The notes under the pieces were generated by a model. That model made no database searches, was not told where the DNA came from, and saw only the letters and a list, made by a program, of their open reading frames with translations. A DNA stretch of 64,000 nt from Sarcocystis neurona (taxonomy: Eukaryota > Apicomplexa > Conoidasida > Eucoccidiorida > Sarcocystidae): the NCBI GenBank assembly GCA_000727475.1, contig KL647318.1, forward strand, positions 1,358,045-1,422,044, written 5' to 3'. This document shows positions 39,201 through 52,334 of the stretch, in pieces (the first letter of the stretch is position 1; each line of letters starts with the position of its first letter). A program made the translations under genes and the position numbers.

Positions 39201-42200
39201 TAGCTAGCGTAGTGGTAGAATATCGCCCACTGGAGTGTCGCAGGTACTGGACTGTGCGGCTGCTAACCCGTTGCATATATTCAGACTCACCATTATCCTT
39301 CGCTCTGTAACATGTGGTCGCCCATTGCCCACTTCTGTCCAGTTATATTTAAACACTGTCGCATGCTTTTACGTATAAGAAGCGTAGCTTTGAGTTCTTG
39401 TTAGGAGCCCGAAGAAGCCGCACGTGACGTGCAGTAAAAGTAATGACATCTGAATTCTGGGAGTTCCAACCGGAGCCACGAACGCCGCCTTTGCAGGTGC
39501 GAGTTAGGGACAGAAAAACTAGGTAGGTTTCCTCTTTTCTACTGAGCGGTCTGCCGTCGGTTGATAGACGCTATCCCAGCGCTTACTGTACGCTCACGTG
39601 AATCTGTACTGCTAGCCTAAGCTAGACACCGCAGGTTCACTGTAGTCATTGGGACAGTACTTCGAAAGTGGCGCAGTAATACGGCGCAGTAGCGCAGCGT
39701 ACGGTTCAACACACATCGTCCAGTTTTCAGGCATCCACTAATTTTACTAACGTGCTGTGCGGATCCTACTTCGGCACAAACCTTCGAAGCGCAGCGTGTG
39801 GCGACATATCCTCTCAGTTCACCGTCCTGCCCAAGTTGTTTCACGTGGTTGCATTCAACTTACTCGTGATCGCGCGTAAGTGGACTTTACTAGTCAACTT
39901 CCGAGCGACGGGTGAATCTGTTCACCATTATTATGCATCGAGTGCGAAGCCGTCGTATTACTCCAGTTTTATGTCAACATGCAGGAAAAAAGTAGGGCGG
40001 TTTACCGCTTCGCGCACACTATCACAATATACACAATCCAGTTAGCTATGCACCCAGGTATGCTTTTCTGGTGGCGTCCACGGTGACCGGTCTCTTTGAG
40101 CCACACGTAGCAGCAACCGTGGATGTTGTTCACATCTGATCTGCGCATTCCCTTATCCAACACACTCGGGAGGCCAAGAAAAAGCCAGCAGCGCCGGTTT
40201 TGGCAATCACCCACAGAGGCAGGGAACCGCGTCCCATAGGGCAAGGATGTGCTGTCGCGTTTCGATGCCAGCGCATTGTGCGCGAGCGGTACGCTGAGCG
40301 GGCTCTTCTCAGTGGCAACACTCTGCAATGACAAGAACAACATTTGAAGATCACAGCAACACAATTATCCCCTACACAACTGCGAATACAGTCCCGTGGA
40401 TTTACACTACTGCAAGGAATCGGAGGTCCATGACAAAAAAGAGAACTGTTTTGATGGTAGAAATCTGCAACAACACGCTGTTCTGCCTCGTATACCCTTA
40501 CGATACGTACCCATTCTGCGTTTCACTGTATGAATGGGCACTGAACCTAATCTGCACTCCTAGTAACTCAGTTGATACTGCTTGCCAACAAATGCCCTGT
40601 CCAGTCACCATTTTGGGAACTGCTTTGACGGATCACTGAAAGGTGCTAGTGAGAGCCGGAGTCATCCGCACTTTACACTACCGCGGGCTTCGCATGCAAC
40701 TGCTGCCGACCCGCTGACTACAGTGGAGGCGTGCCTAACCTCCAGCCAGCCTCGCAAAGGCCTTAAGGAGCTAGAATCGGCCTGCCCCTAAAGACATATC
40801 ACTCGGTCGTAACGCCGCACCAAGTAAAATGAAGGGCCAGTGCACTTCAGTCCGTCCGGGAGAAGACGTCAGACATCGTATGGATGGAGTGCCAGTTGAA
40901 GATATTTGTCCATGTTTTGACTACTTCTCTGTTGTCAACCATACACAACAGTTTCGCTTCTGTTGCTTAATGGTCTAAAGCATCCTCCAGGGAAAGCGGT
41001 AGCGGCCCCCTAAAGCATAGACACGGAAGTTCCGCACGGAACTGAGAAGCGGCGTATTAACGCTGCAGAGGTGAAGCACACTGCAGGAAATGCATTTCGT
41101 CATGCGCCACGCGTTACGCGTTTCGAGGGAATTGTTTTCTTTTTCACGTGGTGGATTTGCATCCTTTCGCTCCTACGTCCCTGTGTTTTTGTATTCGGAA
41201 GCGTAGACATGACTGCAGATCTCGGCGGCGCAGGTGACCAGATAATACAGGACGCTTGAGTAGTTGTACGTGCAGGCAGCCCTCCCCCGGGACGCCCGTA
41301 CTTCGCTACCTGTCTACTGCGGAGTCAGGACATTCCTCCGCTGCCGGGAGCAGGCACTGCGTACTAAGCAAGTGAGGCACACCTGTCGCATATGGTTGAC
41401 AGTAATGATGTGATGAAAAGATGGACAGACCGTTTCAACTGGCACTCCACCAGGGTTCCATGCGTCTTTGCGTGGACAGAGGGAAGTGCGCTGGTTTTTG
41501 ATTTTACCTACACAGAGGACCATCACCAGCGTGATACGGAGGCACCATAATCAGCAATAAAAGTGACGATTTCAAAAAGTTCACATGTGCTAGGGCAAGC
41601 AGCAGGAGGTCGCTATTCAAAGACTTGTTCTTCACGTGTTGCTGTGTTTTTTCCGCCTGGTGGGCAGACGTCCATGTTAGCCGCAGGCTTACTCCACCGC
41701 CAAAAGTCCCTACCCGATAGTTCGAAGTCGTTGCCAGCAAGCGTACGCCAGGAGGCTTTTTACGGGGTCAAAAATATTGCATATGTCGCGGGGCGCCTTA
41801 TGCACGGGGCCTTCTGAAGGGAAAGTGTGACATACGCCTGTATACATTTCTTCTTCCCAGACGAGGTGGGGAGCTGAATCGCAAAAAGCCGGACCGCGCG
41901 TCTACAGTACACACCTTTCAACTCGCGAAATGAAAGAGGCATTCCTAAGCTGTGTCAAACTCGTCACGTGTGCACCCGGGATTCAGTGTTGGGAAACTAG
42001 TGTCGGTGCATGTATGACAGGCGTGTAATGGAGGCAGACAGCAGCGGCGGACGGTGGCGGAACGAGTGGCGTTGACTGGCTACAGTGGCCGCGCACGGGA
42101 GCGACAGGGGAAGCAGCTTCACGTTGCGGAAAATACGCGCGCCCCCCGTTCCGTCAATCGTCTGCGACCAGCGCCACCAGTCCCAAAGCCTGTGCTCGGG

Positions 42201-42401
42201 ATCCTGCCAATCGATCGGTACCTGCGGTTCCTTACAATAGAGCAAGTGGCCGGGCCCGAGCTAGACGACCTACCTCATAGGGGTGTAGCTGTAGCCTGAA
42301 AAGAGCGGCGCCTTCATTTGTTCTAGTGGGAGCGTGTCACGTATCTAATGAGGTAATTGTTTCAATTCAACCATACCTGTATGGGAACTTCCTAGGAGCG
42401 A
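36259..42401. other. Gene-poor spacer
   Basis: No frame over about 105 codons and no recognisable motif on either strand. It contains the hairpin at 37181-37215. A box-A-like word near 39200 has no matching tRNA fold. Confidence 0.45.
37181..37215. repeat. Near-perfect inverted repeat (hairpin)
   Basis: The left arm CTATATAGATGCATC (37181-37195) pairs with the right arm GATGCATCCTATATAG (37200-37215). There is a 4-base loop and one bulged C, so the stem is 15 pairs. It lies in spacer. It could act as a terminator-like or cruciform structure or be chance from the two short palindromes CTATATAG and GATGCATC. Confidence 0.85.
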
Positions 42402-42770
42402 CTACAGGTCGGGGGCATCGTCGGGCTTCTGTGGCAACGTAAAGCCCTTGACAACTACAGCGGCCTCTATGGTGCCGTACCCGTTGCATTCTGCAAAAGA
42501 AAAAACCGGCTCTTCAGACGCGGCCGTACCAGCTGTGACTGCGGAGAGGCAACCGAAGTGTACACCCAAGAATCCACGACCGTAGAGGTGTTCCACCGCC
42601 TCCTCTAGGAAGTGGAAACGTGTTTTTGACTCGTTACCATTGTCTGGCGACAGCGCATCAAGGCCCCCTGTCGACTGACGACCCGATCTGAGAAGCCGGT
42701 CCCTCAAAAGAGCCCAGCGGTGAACCCAAGCATCGGCTGCAAATGCCCGCAGCTGTACGCTTGCAGCCAA
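42402..42770 (-). CDS. Exon-like segment(s) of an unidentified minus-strand gene
   Basis: The frame reads RFHFLEEAVEHLYGRGFLG, and later CNGYGTIEAAVVVKGFTLPQ before a stop at 42402. A run of pyrimidines ending TTTTGCAG inside the frame suggests the last exon begins near 42496. Protein-like pieces further upstream on the same strand (43600-43884, 44061-44249) might belong to the same gene, but no joins were proven and no domain is recognised. Confidence 0.28.
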   Translation of the reverse strand: MAASVQLRAFAADAWVHRWALLRDRLLRSGRQSTGGLDALSPDNGNESKTRFHFLEEAVEHLYGRGFLGVHFGCLSAVTAGTAASEEPVFSFAECNGYGTIEAAVVVKGFTLPQKPDDAPDL

Positions 42771-45700
42771 GCTGTGGGTACGAGTTCGCGCAAACCGTCG
42801 CTATTCACTGAGACCGAACCGCCTGCGTCCGCCGTGACAGCGTCCTGTAGAGGGGACATGGCATGACTTCTAAGTGCACTGTGTGACCAGGCCTGGCGGT
42901 TCATGCAGAAATACACCGCACTCGACACAAACGTGAAGCCGGTGCCCGTTATCACTCATTCGTCCTGCGTCTTAATTTCCCACAAGAAGAGAAGGAAAAA
43001 TGTCTTAGCAGCTTGCACGCTCGACGGCGGCCACAGTGAATCATTTGCTGCTGAAGGGCAGGCACATAATGGGGATCGACACCACTGAAGCGGTAAGCCA
43101 TCGTTATCTTGAAAGGCAAGTGTCAGGTCATGAGATACCACCTTGATCTTGATTAGGCATTTCCAGCTGCACAGAAACAGGTAATTCTGCTTCCGCAGCT
43201 AAGTGTGTGGGGCCGTACTGCTCCGTGCCCGCGGACGACGCCCAGAAAGCAGAGGCTTATCTTACAACCGAAGCGGGCGCTTCTTTTGGTGCGGGGGACA
43301 AATTTCGCGACCCGAGAAGCGCCCGATCTTATCAACATTATTCGACGGCGGAATAGACACGGGCGCTAAATCGCTGCCATGGTCTCAGGCGGTTGTTCTC
43401 CAACTCGTCTTCGCAGACTGCCGCCAGTCAGCAAGATGAGGTCGCGGGTTGACTTTCGCATCGACTCTCCCCAGTGAAAGAAGTGCTGTTGGCCTCTTTC
43501 AACCACTGTCGTTTCGCAGGTGAGTAGTGGCAGACAGCCTATAGCTCCCTAGGGAAACCTCATCTCGCGGCTACGCTCAATTTTTGGAATACAAAGTGGT
43601 CAAGAAGTCACGCTGAGTGGATGCCAGTGATGGCCAGAAAACGGCATCCTCGAAACACGCATGACAGAAAATCTCTGGAGCCTCTGGGACATGCCCAAGC
43701 ATCGATGCCGGTCACCTACACATTCAAAAATATTGCGGCTGTAGAGCCCGGGCTTCACGCAAGGTAAGACTACATCCCCACCAGCAAAAAGTGAATCTGA
43801 ACTGGAATAAAGGTACCGTCGAACGAGAAGTGGGAACCTGTCCGACCCACAGCTACGCTGAGGGCTCCCGAAGGACGATACCAAGGTGACGGCACAGACA
43901 ACAGCGCACGTCAGAACGTGCGCTGTCGTCTCTCTCAGACGAGGAGAAGAAGCTGGTTGTTGGAGTCACGGGCGACTCCGTACTGGCCGCCTCCTCTGTC
44001 CGTAGATGCCAGCTGACCTACCCTTCTCAAGGTAACCAACGATGTACAAGACTCCATTATTCACAAGGAAGCTTTATACAGTAGTGGCACCTTGACCGAG
44101 AAAATGTTACCTGCCGTGCACACCACGTTACCCCATCTCCTGTGAAGCAGACAGCGCTGAAGTGGGATTGTGAGCTCAGGTAATGGCTGCGCAGAGTCGA
44201 AGCCGCAGAGAAGGATACCTTTCACTGGTGGTCCTGGAACAGGCGTCAATCTTTCTCGTCACAGAGGCTTTGTGAACGGATATACGTGCACAGGCGCGCG
44301 AAGTAAGAGTGAGCGCATAGCCGGCCAGTGTTCACGGTAAGGCGGTGGAGAGGAGGTGGCGTCGTTGTTGTCAGTGAGTGATCTTTGTGGCATGAACAAA
44401 AAGGTGCTTCATGGTGACACCGCAGCAGCAGCGTAAAGTGCGCCGCTCCGAATTAGGACAGGGTAATGATCGAGCGCCTGCCGCGGTTCTCGGACACGAC
44501 GGCCACAACAGCATAGCTGCACCGGTCTGTCGCATCTGAAGACTGAGCGAGAGATCACGTAGGCATTGGGTTTACCATTACGCTTCTACACGTTCCATCG
44601 TACAGCGTGGCGGGGCGCCGCGGGTTGTTCACGAGATCACACGATCTTCTTGTTTATGACCCAGCACTGTGTAAACAGTGCGTCCACAGCACATTGCAGA
44701 ACGGTTGCGCTGAACGAATTAGAATACCAGCGTACGGTGTTCGTCTTAGTCCTGCTTAATCCTCATAAAAGGGGCTCGCACATCATTGTTACGCATCGCG
44801 TTGCGATAGAAATACAGTGGAAATTTGGTGCGGCCGCCGCTGCCGCCGGGTGGTGACTAACATGAGCTTTTTACCTAAACCTGTTGTAACGTACAATGTT
44901 GCGGATAGGATGTATGTACGGTTGCTTGTCGGTAGTGGTGGTTTACAGAACATCCCCTGCTCACATCTGCGCCCGAGAATGTAAGGCCACAGTCTGCGTA
45001 TTTCAGATCCTCAGCACCGTATTCTTCCTCACGTAACGCAGAACACCGAAAGCGACCTGCGAAGTCGAATGCAAAGGGTGTTCTGACAGTGCGACCATAA
45101 GAGAAAGGCGTCCCCTAGTTAGTGTTGTGTCACTGCAGCAATGCCCGTGCATGTGCACAGGTGGTCCCCGTATACGTTTGTAAAAATGTATGTCACCATC
45201 CGAGCAGATGCATTCCAGCCCGATAATTACGTATATCGCTTACGGCGCCATTACATGAGGCCGAGGGAATGTTCGCTGTTCGCGGACTACGATTGTTAGG
45301 CGGATACCTATTTACGACTGCCGTAGCCAGTTGGGACTCGGATCGGTTCTACAGATGCTGTGTCGTCCTTTGCCAATGCTGCTTATTGATCCCGCGCCCT
45401 AGGCCCAGGGGTCCCCGGAGCGTACCGCATCGTCGTTGTCACAATCCGGTCCAAATCTCCGGCACCGGGCAAGTGTTAGCAGTGAAGTAGCATCCCCGTT
45501 TTACGTAGGTGCCAGAGTGTGGGTTCCTGAGGTGTGTAGTTAGCAATATGCTGCTAAAGGCTGACTAGGAAGGACGCCGAAGGAGTTCTCACCTGCAAGT
45601 CTGCTACTGGGTAAATACCTCAAAAGAGTGAAAATGTTTTGTTGAGACGATTTAGAAGTCGGATATGTTGCTTAAGTAGTAAGATTTTTCTGAGCAAGTT

Positions 45701-46648
45701 CCCTTTGGGTGCCGACCGTCCCCAAACGACGCGCAGCGTCATGCTGTGTAGCAGCGACACACTCGCGAAAGTGCTGCACGCCAGTAGCCGTCAAAAACGA
45801 CTAGCCACAACGAATTTCTCTTCGTGAAAAAGGGCTAGCTGCTCTAGCGCTGCGATGAACGCACTCGGATAATCAATGTGGAAGGTGTGTCAACTGTGCC
45901 GTCACCTGAAGAAACGACGGCCGCCGTTTTCTTCTTTGAGCAGCGGAGACTTACCAATTAGCTTTGAGGAGACGTAACATCGGAACGTGTCACGTCTCAA
46001 TTCTCGCAGATTTAATGCCACTGCGCGAGCACGTTACTGATCCGACATCGTGCTCTCACATGTGGCTGCGCTCAATGTTAGACCGAATCGTGGTGCAGAC
46101 CGCGCTTGCAGGACGGGAGTGTGCTGAATGCGCACCCTGTTTCCGTTAGCACAAGAACATTGAACGGCGCAGTGAGCCACGCATCTTGTGGCACCCCCGT
46201 AAAGACCAGCCGGATGGACGACTTGATTAGTGATACTCATTCAGGCAACAGTGAGACTACGATGTTAGGACAAGGGAAGGGGTGCCCTACGTATATACGT
46301 GAACCCGACTCTGACAAAGTGTGGCGACGTAAAAACTTGTATTTCTGCGGGCTTCCTGCATCAAGTACATACACATTCTCCATGTATAACCTGCCACAAG
46401 TGCTTCGTTTCCAAGGTCACAGGCATATTCTGACACATGGGTCCAAGCGTCCGCTGGCAGCCGTCGTCATTGTCGGGTGGAATTTGGGAGGAAAAGAGGC
46501 CTGAGATGCATCCGCCAACAGGAGCGTGTGCTCGAGCACTGGTAACACGTTTGGATGCCACCGTTTGATGTATGTAACCATTTTGGTACTGGCTACTTGG
46601 TCTTCTGCTCGACTGCTCTGCATTCCATGCTGAGTGGTCTTTGGACAG
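42771..46648. other. Mostly unresolved, scattered exon-like frames
   Basis: On the minus strand, frames at 43600-43884 and 44061-44249 look protein-like. The second ends at a GTAACA donor-like site after VVCTA. On +, 44566-44856 ends in an Ala run. None could be linked or identified. Confidence 0.3.
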
Positions 46649-48521
46649 GCAGATGAGGAACGCTGTTCGTTGTGCAGCCTTTCTCAGACGCTTTCGGCGC
46701 CTGGCTCATTAACTGCAGCTGCTCTGCAAGCGATATCTGGCCCCGAAACTAGGACTGTAACTTCGCGCAAAATCCCAGAGTTACCAGATTTCTGTCTTGC
46801 ACATCTTTGGGTGCGCAGCACAAAGTGCAGCCCACTTTTGAATGTTGGTGCTCCGACGCTGAGTGCAAGGGACGCCGTTACTGCATTTGTGCACCGTTGC
46901 TGCCCCTTCCCACTTCCAAGAGAACATACCCGTGCAAATCAACCAACGGCTGCTCCAGCTGTTCCAGCTGATGCGCTGGCGTCTATCATACTTACCGATT
47001 GCCTCCCTTCGGTATGAGACCTACTTGTAGCTCTAGGCTTCTTATTCACGATCCAGCTGCGGGGGACGGAGCCGTCGGTGGCTAGAAGCAAACGAACTGG
47101 GCCACCTGTGCGGATAGCACTACAGCTTGATCTGGGAGGTAGGAGGGATTTTCCGCGAAGACTGCATTTCCCAAACCTAGGCTGCCGAGGCCGTCACGCG
47201 CTCTACGGCACAAAGCATCGCATCCACAGAACAGGTTAGCAACGCGAGGCTCAGAGTGCAATTTTTAGGAGGGCGACCCAGCAGCGTTCCCGCCACACAT
47301 GTCACGACCCATGCTGGCGGACTGTCACGCCTCACGAGGCAGAGTTCTACTCTGTGCAGTTATGCATGTCCGACTTCCGTGGAGACAGCAGTGCTGCTGT
47401 ATCCACACGTACACGCATAACGCCATGCAAGAGAGAGTCCAACATACCTGAACAGGCACAGACAGCGTCCGTGCTGCTGAACCGCGGGGCGAGGGTGTCG
47501 CTCTTGGTCTCTGCACCTCTCCGCAGCACATCGCCTATTCCCTACTTAATGCTTCACGACGTGCTAAAATGGCCTGTAGAGAATTTCTACACTTGTCTAG
47601 ATTCGTGAAGCGTCCACGATGAGTGTGTCATTAATCTACGCCTGCTGGCGTGTGCCCGAATTGTTTGTCACACTGCCCGTTCAATGCAAAAGACACCGCA
47701 TTTTCGGGAGTTGCATGCATTCTCCAACACACTGGCGAGCAGAGCATGGGCCAACCAAGTAAGAAACAAATGGACAATGACAACAGACCACTCCAATCCA
47801 AGCATCTACCGTGGGCAGAACTTCTGACAAACCTGGGTACAGAACCCCGGCGTGCAATAAAGTGAGGGCTCGTCGCAAGCAAACGCTCGCGTGGGATAGG
47901 ACTATAGCTCAGCATTCACTTTCTGTAACTGTAGCATCTTTGAACGTAACGCCCGCCAATGTTTTCGCTGTCTTCTCATTCGTGTAGACAATATGGTGCT
48001 CCGAAGCACAACTGCATGAACTCTGTGCACCGGATGCACGCATAGACCGTGGCCTGGAGGAACTGTCAACACCTGCGTATTCCTTGCGAAAAGAGCGCGA
48101 AGCTGTCTTCCACGATGCAGGCACTGCGATTACCAACGTCAGCGCTCGCAGGCTGCAGTTCCCAGAGGTTCCCACGCACACTGAGTACCGGTGTGTGCAA
48201 ATATTCCCAACTTAGGCGTTTAGGTGAGTCACGCGGCTACTGCAGGAGGTAAGCTTCTTCAGCTGCACGGGGTTCGACAGCATTATTTCTCATTTCGTCC
48301 CGCCGGTGGACCCACCTACGCGGACCACAGCCCCCATTCTCTCGAAGCACAGCACGGTATTTCAGCAGGGTGTTTCTGCAGGCGTTCCATATACACTTGC
48401 GATAATGAACGATGAACATGTTGTTATGCAACGAAGGCGTAGAACAACTTTACCCCACAGGCTGCTCTACTTTGATTCTCCTGCATCTTGGACCTTCACG
48501 AACCTCCTACTCGTCGCGTAG
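46649..48521 (+). CDS. Multi-exon gene of unknown family
   Basis: Four exon-like segments on + form a plausible gene. The first is 46649-47011, with a CAG acceptor and a GTATGA donor, containing RKIPELPDFCLAHLWVRS. The second begins at or after 47609 and ends 47758. It is helical (LRLLACARIVCHTARSMQ, then HFRELHAFSNTLASRAWANQ) with donor GTAAGA. The third starts at 47988 after a strong pyrimidine tract and TAG, and reads WCSEAQLHELCAP, then LRKEREAVFHDAGTAI. The last is 48382-48521, starting VPYTLAIMNDEHVVM and ending with a stop. Segments two and three join in phase 0. The link from three to four is not resolved, since a stop lies at 48213 in the third frame. Helical pieces followed by a short beta-rich end would be compatible with helical-repeat/RAP-type organellar RNA-binding proteins, but no signature is clear. 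Confidence 0.42.
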
Positions 48522-49235
48522 AGATGATTGCCTTTGCCTTCCGCATTCTCTTCATTCCCGCAGTGTAGACACATAAACACGCGAGGCGTACAGCCCATGC
48601 TGTACTGCTGTGCGTGCGTCATTAGGACACACGTAGGAGAGTGACAGCGTGACGACTACCACGCAGTGAGAAGGCCACAGATTCCACCTTCTGTCCAAAT
48701 GACCGACGCCGCCATTTACCTCCGTGTGACCGTAATAAAATGTCTGTGTTGCCTTTTGATCCCACGAAGCGCTCTTCCTCGGCGCGGCGGGATGCGTGAG
48801 CTGACATACCCAGGTCCGCCCTCTTGTGGTACACTGCGAACGAAATCATGATAATGGCGCTGGAAGCTACACCGTCACGGTGCAGTACAGGCACACAGCG
48901 GAGAATCAGCCTGTCCCGGTGCTTAGGTGAAATGCTTTTTTCAGAGTTTATCCTCCACTGAGTCTGAGTACCCACCACTATCCCCACATTCGATTTAGAT
49001 ACGCCTCAATACAGCGCATCAGCACCATTCTTCTTCGCTTAGATGCCAGTAGTAATCACCTCGCTCCCGCTTGCTTGATATTAAGTCACGACGTAGAAAT
49101 ATTAAAACGACCCCGCAAATATCTTCGACAAGACAGAGGACAAGGTTCGCACGCCGGCGACTGGCAGTCTTGCTTGTAAACTGGCTTGCGTTTGGAAGTT
49201 GTAGCAGATAAGAAATGCTCCACCACTGTGACCCT
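48522..49235. other. Convergent spacer
   Basis: This short interval lies between the end of the + gene model and the 3' end of V-ATPase B. Nothing is recognised. Confidence 0.5.
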
Positions 49236-52200
49236 TTAGCCAGTAAGTCGGGAAAGGTTTCCACTAGAAGAAGCGGAAAGAGCAAACGGAGCAGACCCCA
49301 GCACGCGGTTGTCAAGCTTCTCCTGCTCCTCCAGATACTTATCACGCGGGTAGTACTTGCGGAGAGTTTCTTTTTTGATTTTCTTCAACATGTCCTCGGG
49401 GAAGATGCGTAATAGCTCCCACGCAATGTCCAGTGACTGGAAAACAGAGCGATTCTCGTAAGGGCCCTGAGTGAGGAAGCGGCTTTCAAACTTGTCCGTG
49501 AATTCGAGGTACAACAAGTCGTCAGGAGAAAGTGCCTCCTCTCCTACAACAGCTTTCATCGCCCTCGTATCCTGCCCTATCGCGTAGTTCGCGTACAACT
49601 GCGAATGAAACACCCAAGAAAGACGGCGACTGCAGTATAACGTACTCAAAAGCTCACGGGAGAAATACATACAGGTCAAAAACATATTAGCAGTAGATCT
49701 TGCCAGCAAAACTGAAAGCAGGGTGGCGACAAATTCACGTGGAAAAGCCTGTGGTCGACGTCTAGTCGCGATCTCTACCCATCCCTGCTGACTTCAAGGA
49801 GGTATCTGTGCTGAGACCGCGGGCCGTGATGGACCAGCGGATCTTTACTACTGTCAGAAGCTGCGTCATAATCCCTGTATCTTATGAATGTAGACAAAGA
49901 AATCATCTGTTCTCTGGCGGTGAATGGAAGCTAAGATGTTTTCTTTCGTGTCCACCACTTTCCAACTGGCATCAGTTTTGTGGCTTCCGCAGTGTGTTTG
50001 TTCCTCTGTTTCTAACGTGCTCATGTCGACGCTGCCTGGATTGCCGGCCGTTGCCGCGAGTGCAAAGTCTCTCGCAGGTCTCTGTAATCATAGTTCGTAC
50101 GCTGGTCCCAGCACGCGCTCGATCCCACGGTAGAGAATTCCGCATGTGTATTGCCACTCTTACATTCTTACCTGAAAGGTACATCGCCCTTATACCTGTT
50201 TGTAAAGCATCCCACCGCTTCGAAGAGTTACACTGGTGCTTGCAAGTACGCCCATTTCCCTCCACCAGCACGCACTACACGATACTCAAAGACTCAGAAT
50301 GAAATCTGTCAGTGCCTGGTCCGCTGCCGCATAAATGACAAGCCCAGAATACTGTACGCCCACACATACGTGAGGATGCGTATGACCCGTGCGTACATGC
50401 GGGAGGTGGAACCCGCGGACATTCTCCTGTTTGCTACACACCTGATCCGACACCTGGGGATGGTCATCACGAGTCATGTCTTTTCCGATGCCAGACTTCA
50501 TCAGTCTGCTGAGCGACGGAAGGACATTTATCGGTGGATATATCTGCCTGTTATGAAGACTGCGGTCTACGAAGATCTGCCCCTCGGTTATGTATCCCGT
50601 GAGGTCAGGCACTGGATGCGTGATGTCGTCGTTCGGCATTGTGAGAATGGGAAACTGCGTGATGCTGCCATTTCGGCCTTCTACACGACCCGCCCGTTCG
50701 TAGATGGTTGACAAGTCAGTATACATGTATCCGGGGTATCCCCTGCGACCCGGCACTTCTTCTCGAGCGGCAGACACTTCTCGGAGTGCGTCTGCATACG
50801 CCGTCATGTCCGTCAGAATGACAAAGACGTGCATTTCCCGATCGTATGCCAGGTATTCCGCGGTCGTAAGCGCCAGCCGCGGGGTAATAATGCGCTCTAT
50901 AGTGGGATCATTTGCAAGGTTTAGGAAAAGGGCGACACGCTCCATGCTTCCGTTTTCTTCAAAGTCTTGGCGGAAGAAGCGCGCTGTCTCCATGTTAACC
51001 CCCATGGCACCGAAAACAACAGCAAAATTTTCAGGCGTAAGATCTACGACGTCTTTCCCAGCCCCTCCGCCGCTCCCTCCTGATACCAAACTTGCTTGTC
51101 TACAGATCTGTGCACCGATCTCATTGTGGGGCAGCCCTGCCGCCGAGAACAGCGGGATTTTCTGTCCCCTCACGACGCTGTTCATCACGTCGATAGCTGA
51201 TATGCCCGTCTGTATCATTTCTCTGGGATACACACGACACTGCGGATTGATAGGACACCCATTTATGTCCAAAAAGTCCTCCGCTAGAACACGGGGGCCT
51301 CGATCAATGGGGCGACCACTGCCGTTAAATGCACGCCCAAGCATCTCCTCGCTAATGGGCATTTTCAAGACGTCCCCCGAAAACTCCGCATGGCACTGCC
51401 GATTATCGATGCCTGAAGTACCCTCGAACACTTGGACAACCGCACGCTTTCCCCACACTTCCAGCACCTGCAGTTTGAATCATACACGGAGAACAAAGCA
51501 GAGTTCGCACTCACGGCGTATGACGCGAGGAATACAGGTACGCACGGAGAAACTGCCCGGAGGCTTGCACTCGAAGAAGGGTAGATAAACTAGCGAAAAA
51601 CTACTAATGATAAAACCCCTAATGCCTAGATTCAAAATATGCCAAGCGTAGCAACTGCCGCAGAAGACAAGTTTTATTTCAAGGGCGACGGCTTAGGAGG
51701 GTGTATCACCCGCACTGATGGCATCACGCTTGACCGGAAGCCAATTCCAAACTGACGGGGAACGCGCACGTTTATACATCTTCGAAAGTGGAAGGAATGC
51801 ATGTTGATACAGCTTAGAAAGTGGAGGGACGGTGGAGGGACGGCTTGGACATAAGAACAGCACTCCTAAAAAAGATTCTCCCACGGGTGCAATTACTCTG
51901 ATCACGGCCGGCTACGTCAGATAAGCAACGACCCAGTCGGTGGCACTGAAGAAGAGTCTCACGCGTGCTCGGACGCCACGTGGACGTCCACGCACCGTGT
52001 AGAGACCTTCCCAGTGATCACACTGCTGCCATGTACGCACCTGTCCTTCTCTAACGGTGCCATCTCCAAGGTGAATAGAGACGATCTCTGAATACATAGG
52101 AAACTTGACATCGTCCAGAATGACAAGAGGACCTTCAACACCTGCTACACTCCTGTAGTCAAGTCGTGGAGCCACACTGTATTCTCGCCTTCCTCCAGTG

Positions 52201-52334
52201 CGAGTGAGTCTGTAGGGTTCTCGCCCCGAATTGGCTTGTCCGCTGATGTTCGTGCTCTCAGTCACTCCTGGCCTACGCAAACTCTCGACCGTCGACACTG
52301 CTGCCGTGTCGATTGCAACTGGGCTCTTTGCCAT
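49236..52334 (-). CDS. VATB: V-type H+-ATPase subunit B (V1 non-catalytic subunit)
   Basis: Three exons are inferred on the minus strand at 52334-52041, 51467-50442 and 49598-49236. Both joins are phase 0 and give 98+342+120 = 560 residues, against about 500 in most eukaryotes. Exon 1 carries [20 protein letters not shown] and exon 2 starts [19 protein letters not shown]. The pseudo-P-loop region [19 protein letters not shown] is near 205-223. The ATP synthase alpha/beta signature [10 protein letters not shown] is at 409-418, and exon 3 starts [23 protein letters not shown]. Subunit B pairs with catalytic subunit A in the V1 head that drives proton pumping into vacuoles and secretory organelles (family knowledge). 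A Gly-rich insert, [15 protein letters not shown], follows the pseudo-P-loop at about 227-241. The tail after [12 protein letters not shown] is longer than usual. The first ATG in the open frame (52334) was chosen as the start; the frame stays open upstream but has no earlier ATG. Confidence 0.95.
49599..50441 (-). other. Intron 2 of the V-ATPase B gene
   Basis: Minus-strand donor GTGTGT follows HPQVSDQ, and acceptor TTCGCAG precedes LYANYAIG. Subunit B reads through this point as S(N/D)QLYANYAIG in other species, which fixes both ends. No other feature is seen. Confidence 0.92.
51468..52040 (-). other. Intron 1 of the V-ATPase B gene
   Basis: Minus-strand donor GTGCGT follows the codons for REGQ, and acceptor CTGCAG precedes VLEVW. 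The join reproduces the conserved GQVLEV of subunit B in phase 0. No other feature is seen. Confidence 0.92.

Noticed and set aside
39195..39265. tRNA-like stretch with a box-A-like word (TAGCGTAGTGG)
   Set aside because: There is no box B (GGTTCRANNCC) at the right distance and no acceptor stem can be drawn.
50704..51588. 294-codon open frame on +
   Set aside because: It is antisense to the conserved V-ATPase B exon, which explains its openness.
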